From positions 13,321,255 through 13,385,254 of the forward strand of contig NC_089315.1 of NCBI RefSeq assembly GCF_036669915.1: a stretch of 64,000 nucleotides of DNA. The letters run 5' to 3'. The first letter of the stretch is position 1; every line of letters begins with the position of its first letter. Of this stretch, positions 25,801 through 38,000 are shown one piece after another. The position numbers and the translations under genes were made by a program. Source of the DNA: Pocillopora verrucosa (lineage: Eukaryota > Cnidaria > Anthozoa > Scleractinia > Pocilloporidae). The notes under the pieces were generated by a model. That model searched no databases. It was not told the DNA's origin and saw only the letters and a program-made list of their open reading frames with translations.

Positions 25801-28591
25801 TTTCCGTATCTTAAGATGTTTTTTTAAGATCTCATTATTTCTTGATTGGGCCTTGTTTAGCTTGTCATGTCATACTTGCATTGTGTATTACTTTTTTAAT
25901 TTTATGATTTCTTATCCAGGCTGGTAACATGGTGAAGAAACAGTGCAAGAATAAATGGAAAACTGCGAAGGATGGAATTAAATCAGTTAGAGCTGATTTA
26001 GCGGATATACTGAAGGGAAAGGTAGAACGATATTACTTTGTAAATTCTCAAAGAAAACCTTGTTTTTTTTTATTGTGGCTGTAAGTTGTTCAGCAATTTA
26101 CGTCGACTTCTCGTTGGTGGTCTGTTGTCTTTCTTGCTTTAAGTCTCTCTTCAGAATTCGCAAAGTTTGGCTCCACTCTCAAGCTTAACTTTACAAGAAT
26201 ACACCAATTCTGACGTAGCGATCAATCTTAAAGGAGTATGATAGATTATGGTATAAACATATACTTTCTGTGTTGGCCTATGTTAGGCCATCAATCAATG
26301 TTTTATATACACACACACGTACATCTCTCGAGATTGTGAATGGCTAACACGAATGTCGTAAGCCCAATGGTTGTCTTTCCACGCTACCTGTTCACTGTGT
26401 AATTCTTTATTTGTGGTGATGAGATGAATGAATGTAAATAGCAAAATTGAAACGTGTAGCGTATTTCATAGGGACAACCTTACAGTTGTGGTAACACACA
26501 AAGAACTCGTACATAGTAATAGATTAGAATAATGAATTGAAGTGTGCGGATGGAAAAAGGAAATGCTCTTCTTATAGGATGAGGACGAGTATGCAGGAGA
26601 ACAGAAGAGATCAAATACCAATCCGGAATTCAAGTCGTTCTCAGTTTACAGACTTTCACCTTTTAACAAGAGAAGAACAATTTCGCCTGTTGAGGTAAAT
26701 AAGATCTATGCTCAAAGTGCAATTAAAGCCAGGTGATTCATTTTCCCTTGTAGAACAATCCATGAATTATTTTGACTGCGGGAGCGTCTCCTTAGAACAG
26801 GTGTTGATACCGTCTTAGTTTTTGTGGTGGTGGTGGTTGTTGTTGTTGTTGTTGTTTGTGTGGTTGATACAATGGTTGGCCAAATGTATTTCGGACAGGT
26901 CCTCTTTAAGGACAACATCTTAAACGCTACCATTTTATTATTTCCAAATGTAGTGTAATGAATCTCCAATGTAAATTAGGCCCCTTTTATGCTTGCATAC
27001 TCCCATATAATGACTAAATTTCTTGGACTGCTTGTGTCTTAGTTCGAAAAACTCAAACTGGAAAGTGGCGCAAAGGAGCGCCCACCCAGACCTCCTCCGC
27101 CTCGGCCAAGTCCTTACAGCGCTTCTGCCAAGCGCCCTCGCGCTTCAGTCATGTCAACAGCGGAGGGAAAGTTCTCCCCTAAGCTGGTTGCACGCAGCAG
27201 TGCCCCCAATCTGTCATTGGAACCTGTTGTGGCCGAACTCATCTCACTGGATGACATTCCAAATTCGTCAAATGCTAGTGATAGGACACAAGGCTCGACT
27301 GATTCTTTGGTGAGTTTTCTTCGGGGATGTATTAATGAATGGTTTTGCGGTTTGAACTGAAATGCGTCGAAGAAGGGATAGTTCTTCAAAACCGAAACGT
27401 AGATAAGGGTAATCTTTGCGATCTTTGTCGAAGAGGTGTCAAGGTTAATGTGGGTTTTGAAAGTTGAGATGATCGAAGTTTCTTAATTCTTAGTCTCCGC
27501 TTGAATGATAAGCGAGGTGTTTGGCAAAGCTGGAGGTTTTGCTTTTGAGCGGTTGGTTGAGTTTTACCCCTGTTAAAATTGGCATGTTACATTGTCAAGT
27601 TTTCTGATGTTAGTTTATATCTTTAGTGTAAAGTAAGAAACATTTGAGCGAAAGAGATTTGTAATTATCGCTGATTGCTTGTCAAGCTGTGGTATAGACG
27701 TTATTTATTTCAAGGAAAAACGGGCTCCTTTTACCAAACTTACTTGAGCTACTTCGTATGATCGATTATACTGCCCTTATTACAATAAACGCAAGCTACT
27801 TCTTCTTGCAGGAAATGGGCTCTTTAAATACATCCAGCGAGGATACAAATTCATTCCTACCCCTAGAAACATCCATAAATGAATACTCTGCTGGAGACAT
27901 CACTCCCTCGGGAACCTTTAGCTATGAGGATGTAGACATAAACGTAAGACGATCAAATTCAACTAGGCATAGTTCAGAGAGTAATGAAGCGTCAGTAGAG
28001 AGGAGCAAATCATCTCCGTCACGACCAAAACCACCAGTTCCAAAGAGACCAGCTTCGGTAAAGAGAAAGCCTCAAGACTCAGCGAACCCTCTATTAGAAA
28101 ACGCACACATGGGGGATAATGTTACATCAACGTCAAGTGCGACGAAGCCACCCAAATCAGTGGACGATATATTAGAAAGTGCTCAAATTGATGACACGAT
28201 TTCTCCATTGAGGCCAGTGTCGTTATCATTATTACGAGACACGATGGCGTCACTTCCGGTTGATGCACAAGAGTTTTTGTTTCCTGAGACGGACGTTAAG
28301 TCTCTTGAAGTGGGTACTGGAGCACAAAATAACAGTAATGCAAATCCAAATTTAGGAAATAATAGAAATGAAGCTGAACTTCCACAAAGTGTCTCGACGT
28401 CGAATCATATAGGTGCTGTGGATTTATCCCTCTTGGAAATTAGAAGAGACAGTGGTCCTGATCACAATGTGCCAAAGAGTAACCAAGCGCTAGAAGTCAA
28501 CCAAAATGTGGATACCAAGAGCGAAGAAATCAAGTGCGATAAACAAAGTGGTACTTCTAATTCCCAGCAAAGTTGGGTTAACTTTGATTAA
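16820..28591 (+). CDS. DENND1/connecdenn-type Rab guanine-nucleotide exchange factor
   Basis: DENND1 proteins activate Rab35 on clathrin-coated vesicles and endosomes. There are 24 exons: 16820-16836, 16905-16966, 18499-18542, 18645-18694, 19269-19376, 19535-19604, 20224-20319, 20760-20813, 21386-21447, 21643-21691, 21864-21913, 22079-22129, 22260-22305, 22616-22717, 23284-23409, 23569-23597, 24015-24087, 24691-24775, 25289-25338, 25671-25697, 25920-26021, 26578-26694, 27043-27309 and 27812-28591. The total is 2517 nt (838 aa). Every junction keeps phase. It starts MGSR as vertebrate DENND1A does. The DENN module (about residues 10-410) includes [59 protein letters not shown] and [20 protein letters not shown]. 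The C-terminal half is disordered, with proline-rich SH3-ligand stretches ([22 protein letters not shown]). It ends SWVNFD, a WxxF-acidic motif like those binding the AP-2 alpha ear. I cannot assign A, B or C because a single invertebrate ancestor is expected. Confidence 0.96.
22973..23262 (+). mobile_element. tRNA-derived SINE in DENND1 intron 14
   Basis: A box A-like TTAGTGGTTAGGGGC (about 22986) and a box B-like GGTTCAAGGACTCC (23026) lie about 40 bp apart, as in an RNA polymerase III promoter. A conserved body follows (TAGCCAACTGG, GCCAGTTGAGG, GGGGAGTGGTCAATCAAGTA), then an ATACATA-type simple tail at 23225-23250. The 'GTGGTTAGGGGC...AACTGGTGGTCCCAGGTTC' head is a SINE pattern I associate with stony corals (memory, not searched). 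Confidence 0.7.
25068..25110 (+). repeat. G-rich tract in DENND1 intron 18
   Basis: An uninterrupted G run of about 14 is followed by GAGGGTAGAGGGAGGAAGGG and more G triplets. At least four GGG runs lie close together, so a G-quadruplex on the plus (transcript-sense) strand is possible. Confidence 0.6.
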
Positions 28592-30144
28592 TGTATATAA
28601 TATGTTAAGTATGAAAATTTCTCATAAAATTACTTTTATTCGGTCGTCAAATGCTGGCGAGTGATTTTTTGAATTTCAATCATCGACTTCATTCTCGTTG
28701 TTGTAAAATTCAAATATGTAGAATGTAAATCAAGTAGCTGCCTATTTTACGCCCACGACAAATTTGTATGGAAATATTTTGGGTCGATCCCGTTCTTGTT
28801 TATATTCTACGGTCATTTAAACTTGTTGGGAATCATCCACGTCTAATAACCGGAAAACAAACACAAGATTAAAGATATATCTTAACATTGCTTGTTGTAA
28901 GTACATCTTATTTTAAGATATGTATCTTGATCTTGGTAAGATCATTTTTCCTCTGTTTTATTTTGAAACGAAAATTTATTGGATTTGTATTGTTTGATTT
29001 TCATTTAGATGTGTTGCGAGGGGATTTATTCAATATTTTAATATTGTTTCCATTTATGTTTTCTAAAACCAACGAATTCGCCGTGCAATCTGGTGTTGCC
29101 TTTGTGGGTTTAGTGGTAGAAGAAAGTTTTAACAAGAGCTTCGGTTGAGTGAAATTCACAATGACAAAAAAATATTTTAAAGGTATAATATAACATGCTT
29201 TCCAGAAGGGTCTATTGTAAAATAAATTATATTCTTAATATTTTTAGCAGTCTCTAGCTTGTAGCTGATTATATGTTCACTTAACTGGGCGTGAGCGATA
29301 CTCTTTTTCCACTTGCAACTTTGAAACAGTACGTAATCCAGCGGAATCAACTCGGTAAGTATGTTTCGATCACGGTACAATGCCTCTTTTTCTTTCAATA
29401 CGAAGTTTTGTTTCTTAAGTGAACTAATTAAGATTCAAGGTTGTCAACATTTGATAAATTCGAAACAAACACTGCTTTGTTGTGAAAGCACTTCCTAGGC
29501 ACTATTTGTGCTTTTAAATTATAATCGGCCGTTCCACGTCCTGTCATGGATTTTCCCCAAAATAAGATTGTGGAACTTAGATGGAAAGTACGAAACAGTT
29601 TATAAATGCAGTAGATTGGTTGCTAGATTGAGATGTAACCAATTTTGCGCAGAAGAATTGTGAACCTAAGATATTAGGAAATATGGGCGGTCTTCTCAGT
29701 CAAACGAAACGAAAAATGTGTTTTTGCAAATTTTCACAGGCTGAAAACTGAAAGATTTGAAATCATAGCATTTTATTTTAAGTACAATAATATGATTGTA
29801 ATAAGAAATGGTAACTAGCTCAGAAAATTAGAGCTCAGTAAAGTATGTCCCTCTGAGCATATATTCATATTTCTTTGCTTTTACGTTACTTTTATGAAAA
29901 GGTGTTAGCACCACTCTAAACACGAAGACAGTCACGGTTATAGCCAAAGCGTGCATGAACATTGAGTATATTTACAAAATAACGTATCGGCCTGCAAAAA
30001 GTTAGGCTCTTTTTAAAACTTGAAATTCCTATTTAATAAATTCGAGAAGGGGCGGTATTTCCTTCAGATGTCTGCTGTCTTGCTGTCGTTTTTTGCCATG
30101 ACTAACATTCTCTTTAAAATCAACTGTTCTTCTTAGTAGATTTA
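28592..30144. other. DENND1 3' UTR and intergenic DNA
   Basis: AT-rich, with no supported coding frame on either strand. An ATTAAA near 28868 may serve as the DENND1 polyadenylation signal. Confidence 0.4.
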
Positions 30145-30355
30145 TTAACCCTTTAACTTCCAGATCAAATTTGTAATTCTCCTTACTGTCAACCATAACA
30201 TTGTTATAATGTTAGTTCAGAGAATTTGGTATTGGATCAACTAATTATCCTCAAATTGATATTTTTCTTTATTCTCATCACTTATCTGGTTGATATTGTA
30301 TTGATATCGTAAGGAGAAATTCTGTCTTGGTCACCCATTGGAGTTAAAGGGTTAA
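30145..30355. repeat. Dispersed inverted-repeat element, copy 2
   Basis: Begins TTAACCCTTTAACTTCCAGA and ends GGAGTTAAAGGGTTAA, giving near-perfect 16 bp inverted ends. The interior TTGGTATTGGATCAACTAAT and TATTTTTCTTTATTCTCATC match the copy at 54145-54358 read in the opposite order, confirming one family. Confidence 0.75.
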
Positions 30356-30553
30356 AGAAGATTGAAAGTGCGTTCGAGGTAAAAGAGTCGCTGGATTGGC
30401 GGTTTCTTTGTAGACGCGATAACACACACGACGATTCTCAACAAAATAACCTGGATTTCACGAAATTAATAATTTATTTACACACTTACATAACTAGACG
30501 AGTAAATACGCGATTATGAAAAGAGTTACAAATTTCATGCCAATCCCGCACGC

Positions 30554-31015
30554 TTAACCCTTTAATCCCTGAGTGACTAGCATATAATTTCTCCCAACAG
30601 TATAACCCCTGCATCACACAGTAAGGTCAAGGGAATAAAGGAAATGATTACCAACTAAATATTCCTTTGATTGATTAACAAATTCTCCATGTCAGCACCT
30701 TATGAAATATAAAGAAAACGATATGGAGAATACAGCTATTTCAATTTACGTTGTCGGATCAAAGCTTCAAGGGTACGGGACAAGACCGAAAGGCGGTATG
30801 GGTAGATTAGAATTAATTTTAGGCTTTCGGGGTTGTCGGCGCGAGATGGACATGGACATCGGAGATCTTCGCTGTATGGACGAGGCATTGTTAATTTTGC
30901 TGATAATTATTCATTAAGATCCCATATTCCCCTTCGGTCTTGTCTTGTAGGCTTTGATCCGACAACGTAAATTGAAATAGCTGTATACCTACTGATGTTA
31001 GGGTGTAAACGGTGA
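30554..31015. repeat. Dispersed inverted-repeat element, copy 3, split by an inserted transposon
   Basis: The left portion, 30554-30732, begins TTAACCCTTTAATCCCTGAG. The right portion, 30984-31015, ends GATGTTAGGGTGTAAACGGT, whose reverse complement mirrors the left end imperfectly. ATTTCTCCCAACAG on the left is mirrored by ATGGAGAATA next to the insertion. The element is interrupted at a TA by the 251 bp unit at 30733-30983. Confidence 0.6.
30733..30983. mobile_element. Tc1/mariner-type miniature transposon with about 70 bp inverted ends
   Basis: The left end CAGCTATTTCAATTTACGTT is the exact reverse complement of the right end. Symmetry runs perfectly for about 33 bp, to GATCAAAGC, and imperfectly for another 35 bp (ACAAGACCGAA). 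TA dinucleotides flank both ends (30731-30732 and 30984-30985), and the ends start CAG/finish CTG, as in TA-targeting Tc1/mariner elements. No transposase is encoded. Confidence 0.75.
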
Positions 31016-32961
31016 AACGATCACATGACGGATGGCAGATAAAACGGCACGGTGGTCAGTGACCAAGTTTTGGAAAAGGAAAAAAAGCGGATAGGTCATT
31101 TGGGGGATGTGATAAACGTCTTTGAAAGGAATGTAACTTTGAAGTGATGGTGGTTTACGTACTATATAAAATTTAAAGCTAAGATCACGTAGGTAATGCT
31201 CACAGGAAAGAGACTGGTAAAGATGAATGAGATTAACATGGATTTTACATAAAAATATTGAAACTTGAAGCCGAATTTTTCAATGTATAATAATATTTGT
31301 TTACTGATTAATCCAACAACTAGTATTTCCTGGAAAGCCGAGCTTGTTCAAGGAAAGTGGGGAAAATTCCAGCAAGTATCTAGCAATTCAAACATCTGCC
31401 GAATGTCGGAACTAAACCGAGATCTCTTTGGGCGTTTATGTAGAAGGAGGAGAGCTATAATCCCACTTCATGGAAAGGCTCACTCTGAGCTCTCCAGATC
31501 AAGGTAAGATTTGATCCTGTTAAAATGTGACAGGCTTATCTATTTATAATTTGAACCACAACAATTTGGAAGAAGGTCGAAAAAAAAACTTGGATAAGAA
31601 AGTCTTAAATTAATAAGAATAGTAGAGGGCGTCATCTAGACGGTTCGGATCTCGCCAATTGGGTTTGGAGATAACCGCGACGGTTTCCAATGTAAACTTC
31701 ACTACCTTTTCGATTTTAAGTTTATAGTTATTGATATACCAATTACTTAAAATGACTTTCTATAACTTCCGGTCTCCATCATGATCAAAATCTCAACGGG
31801 AGTCAAACACTCCCATTTGGTCATCATTTCTAGAAGGATAACTGTAATTCACGTTGAGTGTTTCCTATACATAGCTACGAAAATATATTTGCTCTTCTCA
31901 TTTTCCGTCGATCAAAGCCTAATCCTCGTTGCTGAACCCCAAGGATCTTGTTGCTGACACTGACTAGTAGGATGTCGCGGTGATGTTACATTTTCATAGG
32001 GGTAAAACTCTTTTTCTAATGGATGCGTTAGAGCATATTTACAGTGGCTAATTTACATTATCAACTCAGTTGATAAAACCAAATCTGACCTAAAACTTCC
32101 CGGCAGCACGTAGGCTAAAGGATCAGGATTCCGCTTTATCATCCACCGAGGGAGTGGTGTTTATCTAGGGGCTTAAATCCAGAATTTTGAATTAATGCTT
32201 TAAAGACAAATCGCGTTTTACAAATGTTACGGAATTCCGTCTAAACCCTTACGTCCAACATTTAAATAGGATCACAATTAAGTGACAATTAAGTTTTGAA
32301 ACTGTTTTCTCGGGATAGCTTGCAAGTTAAAGAAAAACAGCAACGACGTAAGTATCTAAAAGAAAGTTTCCATGCTGAGAAATAAGTTAATTAATTAGAG
32401 ATAAATACCACATTCCTCTCGGTAATGTGATCAGTTTCCTTTAAGTAACGTAGTTTTAATTGCGCTATCGGACCAAACTTTCCTATTTTGGTACTCCAGC
32501 AATTTCAAGGAAAATCAGTATTCTTGAAGCATAGGAGAAGAAACCCAGTGAGTTATAGATACGGTGTTAAATTTCAGGAACATCTATACCTCGAGTAGTA
32601 ATTTACGTAAGGGAAGCAGTGCCATGCTGGTCAAATATTGCATTTCTGAATTTTCGAGATAATACCACACTACAGCTCGTTCTCTTTCAGACAAGGGTGG
32701 GTAGGCTTATGAGATAGGCGACGGTCGCCCTACAGAACTGAAGTATAGTTAAAAACCAATTATTTATTTAGACTGAGTGGACCCAGCCGGCTCTATCAGA
32801 GGAAGCAAAACGCGGCACATTTCATTTTTATTTTCATTAAATACCTTAATCATGATCGTACACTAAATGTTGTTCAGTTCCTCAAATCCGCCTTTGGTCG
32901 TTAATAAGTTTAAGTTTCCTGAGCCTATACTTATTAAGTAGCTTAGCTGTTGTTTTTACAG
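31016..32961. other. Intergenic region, weak exon-like signals only
   Basis: A plus-strand frame ends at a strong donor (TCAAG|GTAAGA at 31502). A good acceptor occurs at 32961 (TTTTTACAG). Joining the two gives an immediate stop (AGG CGT TGA), so these could be 5' UTR exons of the reading frame at 33086. At 32040-32085 lies a one-arm fragment of the AACTGAGTTGAT foldback repeat. Confidence 0.3.
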
Positions 32962-33085
32962 GCGTTGAACACCAAAGATTCCTCGATTAGCAAATCGATT
33001 GTAATAACGGAGAGAAAGACTCATCGTCCTCTGAAGAAATCAAGACTGAAAAGATCAACTCTTTAACATTGACATAATTTGCACC

Positions 33086-33300
33086 ATGGTCGTAATGCAA
33101 TTCCAATCAAAATATCTGTCATCTGGGATCTTTTTACTTAGTATCAAGTTTGCATGCGTTTTATACGGTACGAAGCCAATTCAAAATTCAAGGACCCAGG
33201 GAGAGAGAGGTGGGGATAGGGAAGGGCTGAATGATTCCTACACAGCCATTTTCTGCCAGGGGAAGGACTGTAGTTTTCTCGGTCCTCAAGTCTCTAATAG
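33086..33300 (+). CDS. Possible first exon of a small secreted protein
   Basis: The start codon has an excellent context (CACCATGG). The translation begins MVVMQFQSKYLSSGIFLLSI followed by KFACVLYG, a plausible signal peptide, then a hydrophilic region with an N-glycosylation sequon (NDS) and two cysteines (FCQGKDC). The frame reaches a possible donor AGA|GTACGT at 33300; without splicing it stops at 33334. A good acceptor at 32961 would supply its 5' UTR. No domain is recognised and no downstream exon could be matched. Either a partial gene or chance. Confidence 0.3.
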
Positions 33301-33334
33301 AGTACGTTTATATATTATTCAAACTCTTGAGTAA

Positions 33335-35000
33335 CGTATCTTTCTGGAATCGAGGCCAACGTTGGCGGTCTTCATGTGTGGTACTAACAATTTTTGAAAT
33401 ATCTGACTTGAAAAATATGTCAAAGTATGATTTAGAAGGTCGGATCAGCTCACCCACAGTCTATAACAATTTTTTTGTCCTAAACGTAGTAACAGGTTTT
33501 AAGGTTTCTACAGCACACGTCAACCCGGTAAAATAAATTCCCTTTGGTACACTCCCGCTCCGGACCCTCAACATGTCGGTATAGTGGTGGCTAATCACCT
33601 TCTTGTTACAGGCTCGGATGTCTAAATACGTGGTAATACCGATGTTTCTTTTAAATACACAGAACATACTCTGAGAGAAATGTTAATCTGCGCCACGAGT
33701 CTCTTTTGCAGAGATCTTTGGATCAAATCTGACCCCGAACGTGTGCGACCATAATCAGCTATCGAGCAGGCCTCTGGCGATGACCCGTATCTCTTCTCGG
33801 TTTTAGACACAATTCAAGGCAGACACAGAAAACTGAAGCATCACTCGTCAGTTTTTATTGGAATCAATTTGGGTTATTATTTTTTCCCACGATTTTGACC
33901 ACCTGAGGTTGATCACCTTGCGTAATAGAGTTGCTTGAAACTGTCTCGGTGAAAGACACGAACGGCGTGTTTGGTTACTCTAAAGGACCGAAAAATGCCT
34001 GTGTTGCTGACTTTGTAGTTATTTCAGGTCTATCATAAGGAGATATTTTGTTCAATTTGTTTTGTTCAATGATGGTGGGAATTGGACAAGTTAGCTCCTT
34101 TCAAAGATGAAGGCAGTTTTGAGTGTAAATTATTGCAATTTCCGTCCCAGAATTGTTTCTTGCAAAAAGACCTGCGGTGCTTGAAGGGAGAGTTCACGAA
34201 AGGACATTTGGCTTATCAAGTCGAGCAAATATTTGCAACTTAAGGCACGCAATAGAATTTGAACCTACAAATAACACTTACTGATACAAATATTACTTTA
34301 TGCGACAAAAATAAATTATACATTTTAATTCTCAACCCCAATATGGCGTCAATTAGTGGTATCAACAAGACAGGCAAAATTCCCTAGCAATTAAACAGAC
34401 ATTAATACACCCTCTGGACAAGTTTGTAAACATATTCATCTATTTGCAACTACGAATTTGACAGGTGAAAAAGATAAATAATTACCGAAGCATGGCTCTG
34501 CAAATGTTTTCTATCAAAACCTTTATCTTTATGGAGCGCATGTTGTAGATCTCAATTCATGATTAACAACAGAATGCGTCAAAGAAGCGTTAACTTAAAC
34601 GACTTTTTGAGTGGTCCTTAGCAAAACCGCACACACCTAAAACAAAGTTGAAACTCGAGAGAGGACTTAGCCCTTTACGGCCTCTCATTACTCACACTAC
34701 TCTCTGTAGAATGAAATAAGCGCCAATAATGATGCTTAAATCACACATCACGTATAGCTCTCGATAAATTGATTATAAGACTGAGAAGGTCTTAGGTGTT
34801 GCTGAAAAAGTCCAGGCGCCTGCCCTCGGCGTCATTCCTCGCCTGAGGGCGGATCGTATAACTGCAGCTGATAAAGCGATGAGATAGTTCATGCTAAGAC
34901 ATTTGAAAGTACACTCAGTGAGAGATTAAGACAGCTTTGTTTACTTCCCAGCTGGTGGGAGAATAGCTGTTAACAAGAAACGCTGCACGGCGGAGGAATA
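33335..35000. other. Intergenic region upstream of the factor B-like gene
   Basis: No supported gene. The last 150 bp before 35001 should hold the promoter and leader of the complement-like gene; no TATA box is evident. Confidence 0.35.
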
Positions 35001-38000
35001 ATGTTGGTAAGTACTAGAGTTTTGTTGCTTGACATCTGTTTTGTAAAGTGCAACCAAATGAAAACGTTTTTGGAGCTACGGAGTAAAAAGAAACGTTTCA
35101 TTTTATGTCGCTGCGAACTCTCTATCGACTTAGTCCAAAGATGCTCTCGTAGCTTTTGTATTCTAACTCATGCTTGCGATTGTTAAAAACACTTCTTAAT
35201 CCATTCTTCACATCATGTGCACCCCTAAACCTGAGGCGGGTGACACCGACGAAGTTTCTCTCCAGAGCTGGCGTGAACATTGTATCCAACTTGTAAACCT
35301 GCTATCAAAACATTTTGATCGCAGTGATAGGCACTGTTTAAAATATTCCGCCATCTGATTTAAACTAAAGAGCTTTATGACTGTTTTGAAAACACTACAA
35401 CCAATTCTCACAACTTGTTAGGATGTTTACCCGCAGAAGTATATAATCTGTATGGTAAACAAGTCATCTAAACATGCCTGACCTCACCTACGAATATATG
35501 ACTAATGGCTGATTTATATCTTTACTGCAAAGTAGCCTCGTGATTTATGAGATGTGCTTATTAAAAAAACAGCAGTGTTTGCTTCAAAGAGAATGAGACG
35601 AGCTATTTGAAAAGAAAGAAAAACAGTCTCTTATAGCGCATTGTCTTAAGCATAGACGCGGCTCGTTTGTTTTCATTTTTCGCGCGCTGAAGAGAAATAT
35701 TGATCAGAGAGTTAAGTGAGGTCGTCTTCAGAACAAGTCATATACATTGGATTTAAATAGACTAAAGATCAATTTTTGTTTTGAGAGTCGACACACTGTA
35801 TCTCCATGGATAAACAACTACAGATTTTTAGACCTGACATAACATAATGAATGACATCTGACTGCCTGTTTGAATTAAATTACAAATAATTATTTAAAAG
35901 CGCTGTTATAGGGATCCATTTTAAATGCATTATTTCCGTTTGGTGGTTGTCTGTTTTAACGCACACGATTATTTATGACTTCAGCTGTGCTAAGAGCGGA
36001 TACAAGGATCCTACCGTGGATCCATAAATGATGATTGATGTGAACTATAATCAAGACTAAATATTCCTTTTTTTATGTTCTAAACTTACCACCTCTGTTT
36101 ACGATGGAAAATTGCCCAGAAAAATCGGAAACATGTAATGCCTCGAGGAATTTCACTCGACATTACTGCAAATCCTTTGAATCTTTGCCTCTTATAACTG
36201 ATTTGCGCACGCAAATATTACATGAATGACTTGATTTATAATTGAGACAATCGATTAACTTCAATCTTAGCCTAAACATACTCACGTAAAGTGATCAATC
36301 ACTTGAAATTTTGACACGGATAAAACACTATTTCCTTAGCGGTGCAATGGATTTTGTGCTCGATTACATGGACGACTTTATGCCATTGTAGGATACATAA
36401 TGTCGAGCACACCGAGTTTTTCGAGGGGCATTTTGGTTCGTTGAGAATAATACGAGCAGAATATCTAGCCAGAGGGTATAACAAACTAAGAATGCTATCT
36501 AAGTGATGCAGTCTTTGTTTTATTGGCCCAATCTTCTCTAAAAATATGAAGTGAAACTGCTAAAGGGTCGAGTCAAGGGATGTAAATAACATTTTGTCGA
36601 GCAGGAATGGTGCACTATTGCAATTCTCGCACCCTGTTTACACGTGGGTTGAGTTTTCTTTTTTTCATCTTTTCACTTTGAATTTTTTTTTTTTCGCAAA
36701 AACCAGATTCTCAAATATCAATTCTATTAATTAACATCTGCATTCAAAGTCATGAGGTATTACAACCATTTCTGTAGAACCTTTCCGTTTCATTTGGGGA
36801 AACAAAATTGCAATGTGCATTTTTCATTTGCTTAGAGAGTAAATAGTTTCGCGTGGGCGTATTTATTAACGATTACAATTACCATTTCCGAAAACTGTGA
36901 CAATTCATAGAGAATCACGCCACGTCTTACGACGAAAACAAACTACCAAATGGACCCCGTTTTATCAATAAACCACTATTGTATCTACAACTACACTTCC
37001 CACATACAACCACACAGACACGTGCGCCAGCTGTTGAAAAGCAAACCATTTTTAATTGTATTTTGATTGATTATTCCCAAGTTCATCTCCGCATAACAGA
37101 TAAAACGACATAAGAAGGAAATCCTCAGGAACCTTCTTGGCAACTTCCTGTCTCGAGCTGCAAGTTGAGTTTGTTGCATGTCATATTCCCCCCAGTGATT
37201 TCCGACAATCTGTCTGAATCCACCATATCCACCCTTACCGAAAAACATCCACCGTGATAAATCATTTTTACGTCGTCCTGGTCTGTTAGACTCGACATAA
37301 GAATAAAGCTCAATGATTTTGGTGACCTCTTTAGCTACTTCGGCCAGTAGTCGCACATTTCATAGATACATAGCTGAAAAAATTCCTAAGAGGATCAAAG
37401 AAGATCGAGATTTTTCTTCCTGTAGGTCAAAAAGATAAACTCTATAACGAGATGAACATTCTTAGCCTACTCGAGGTCGATTCTAGCAGAGATGAAAAAC
37501 CAGTTTCTCCTTATCTCATTCACGCGAATGTTAGGGATGCGTCCGTTTGATCTATCCATCGGTTGAACTTCATTTTCATGTCGAAATCAATCATTTGACA
37601 TTACCGAAAAAAAAAAGGAGAAGAAAGAGAGAGAATATAAAAGCAAAAGCTGGAAAAATCCAAGATCGAAGAAAACCAAAACTTGTAATCATTTAGCTGG
37701 TCACATCTTAAAAACATACTGAGCAAAATTAACTGTCGAACAAGTCTTTGAAAATGTTAGTTAAAAAGTCGGGAGAATGTTCATAATGCTAGTTCCCTTT
37801 ATGAAAGCAAACTAAACCGTATAAGTCATATGTTCATGATGCTAGTTCCCTTTATGAAAGCAAATTAAACTGAACAAGTCATATGACTTTTTCCTCATGC
37901 AGTTTTCCTAGATAAACAACACGTAACTATAGACACTTATCTTTGGTTCGCCAAACGCTCAAAATAAACCTGTTACGCCTCCCCATATTTGATTTATTGG

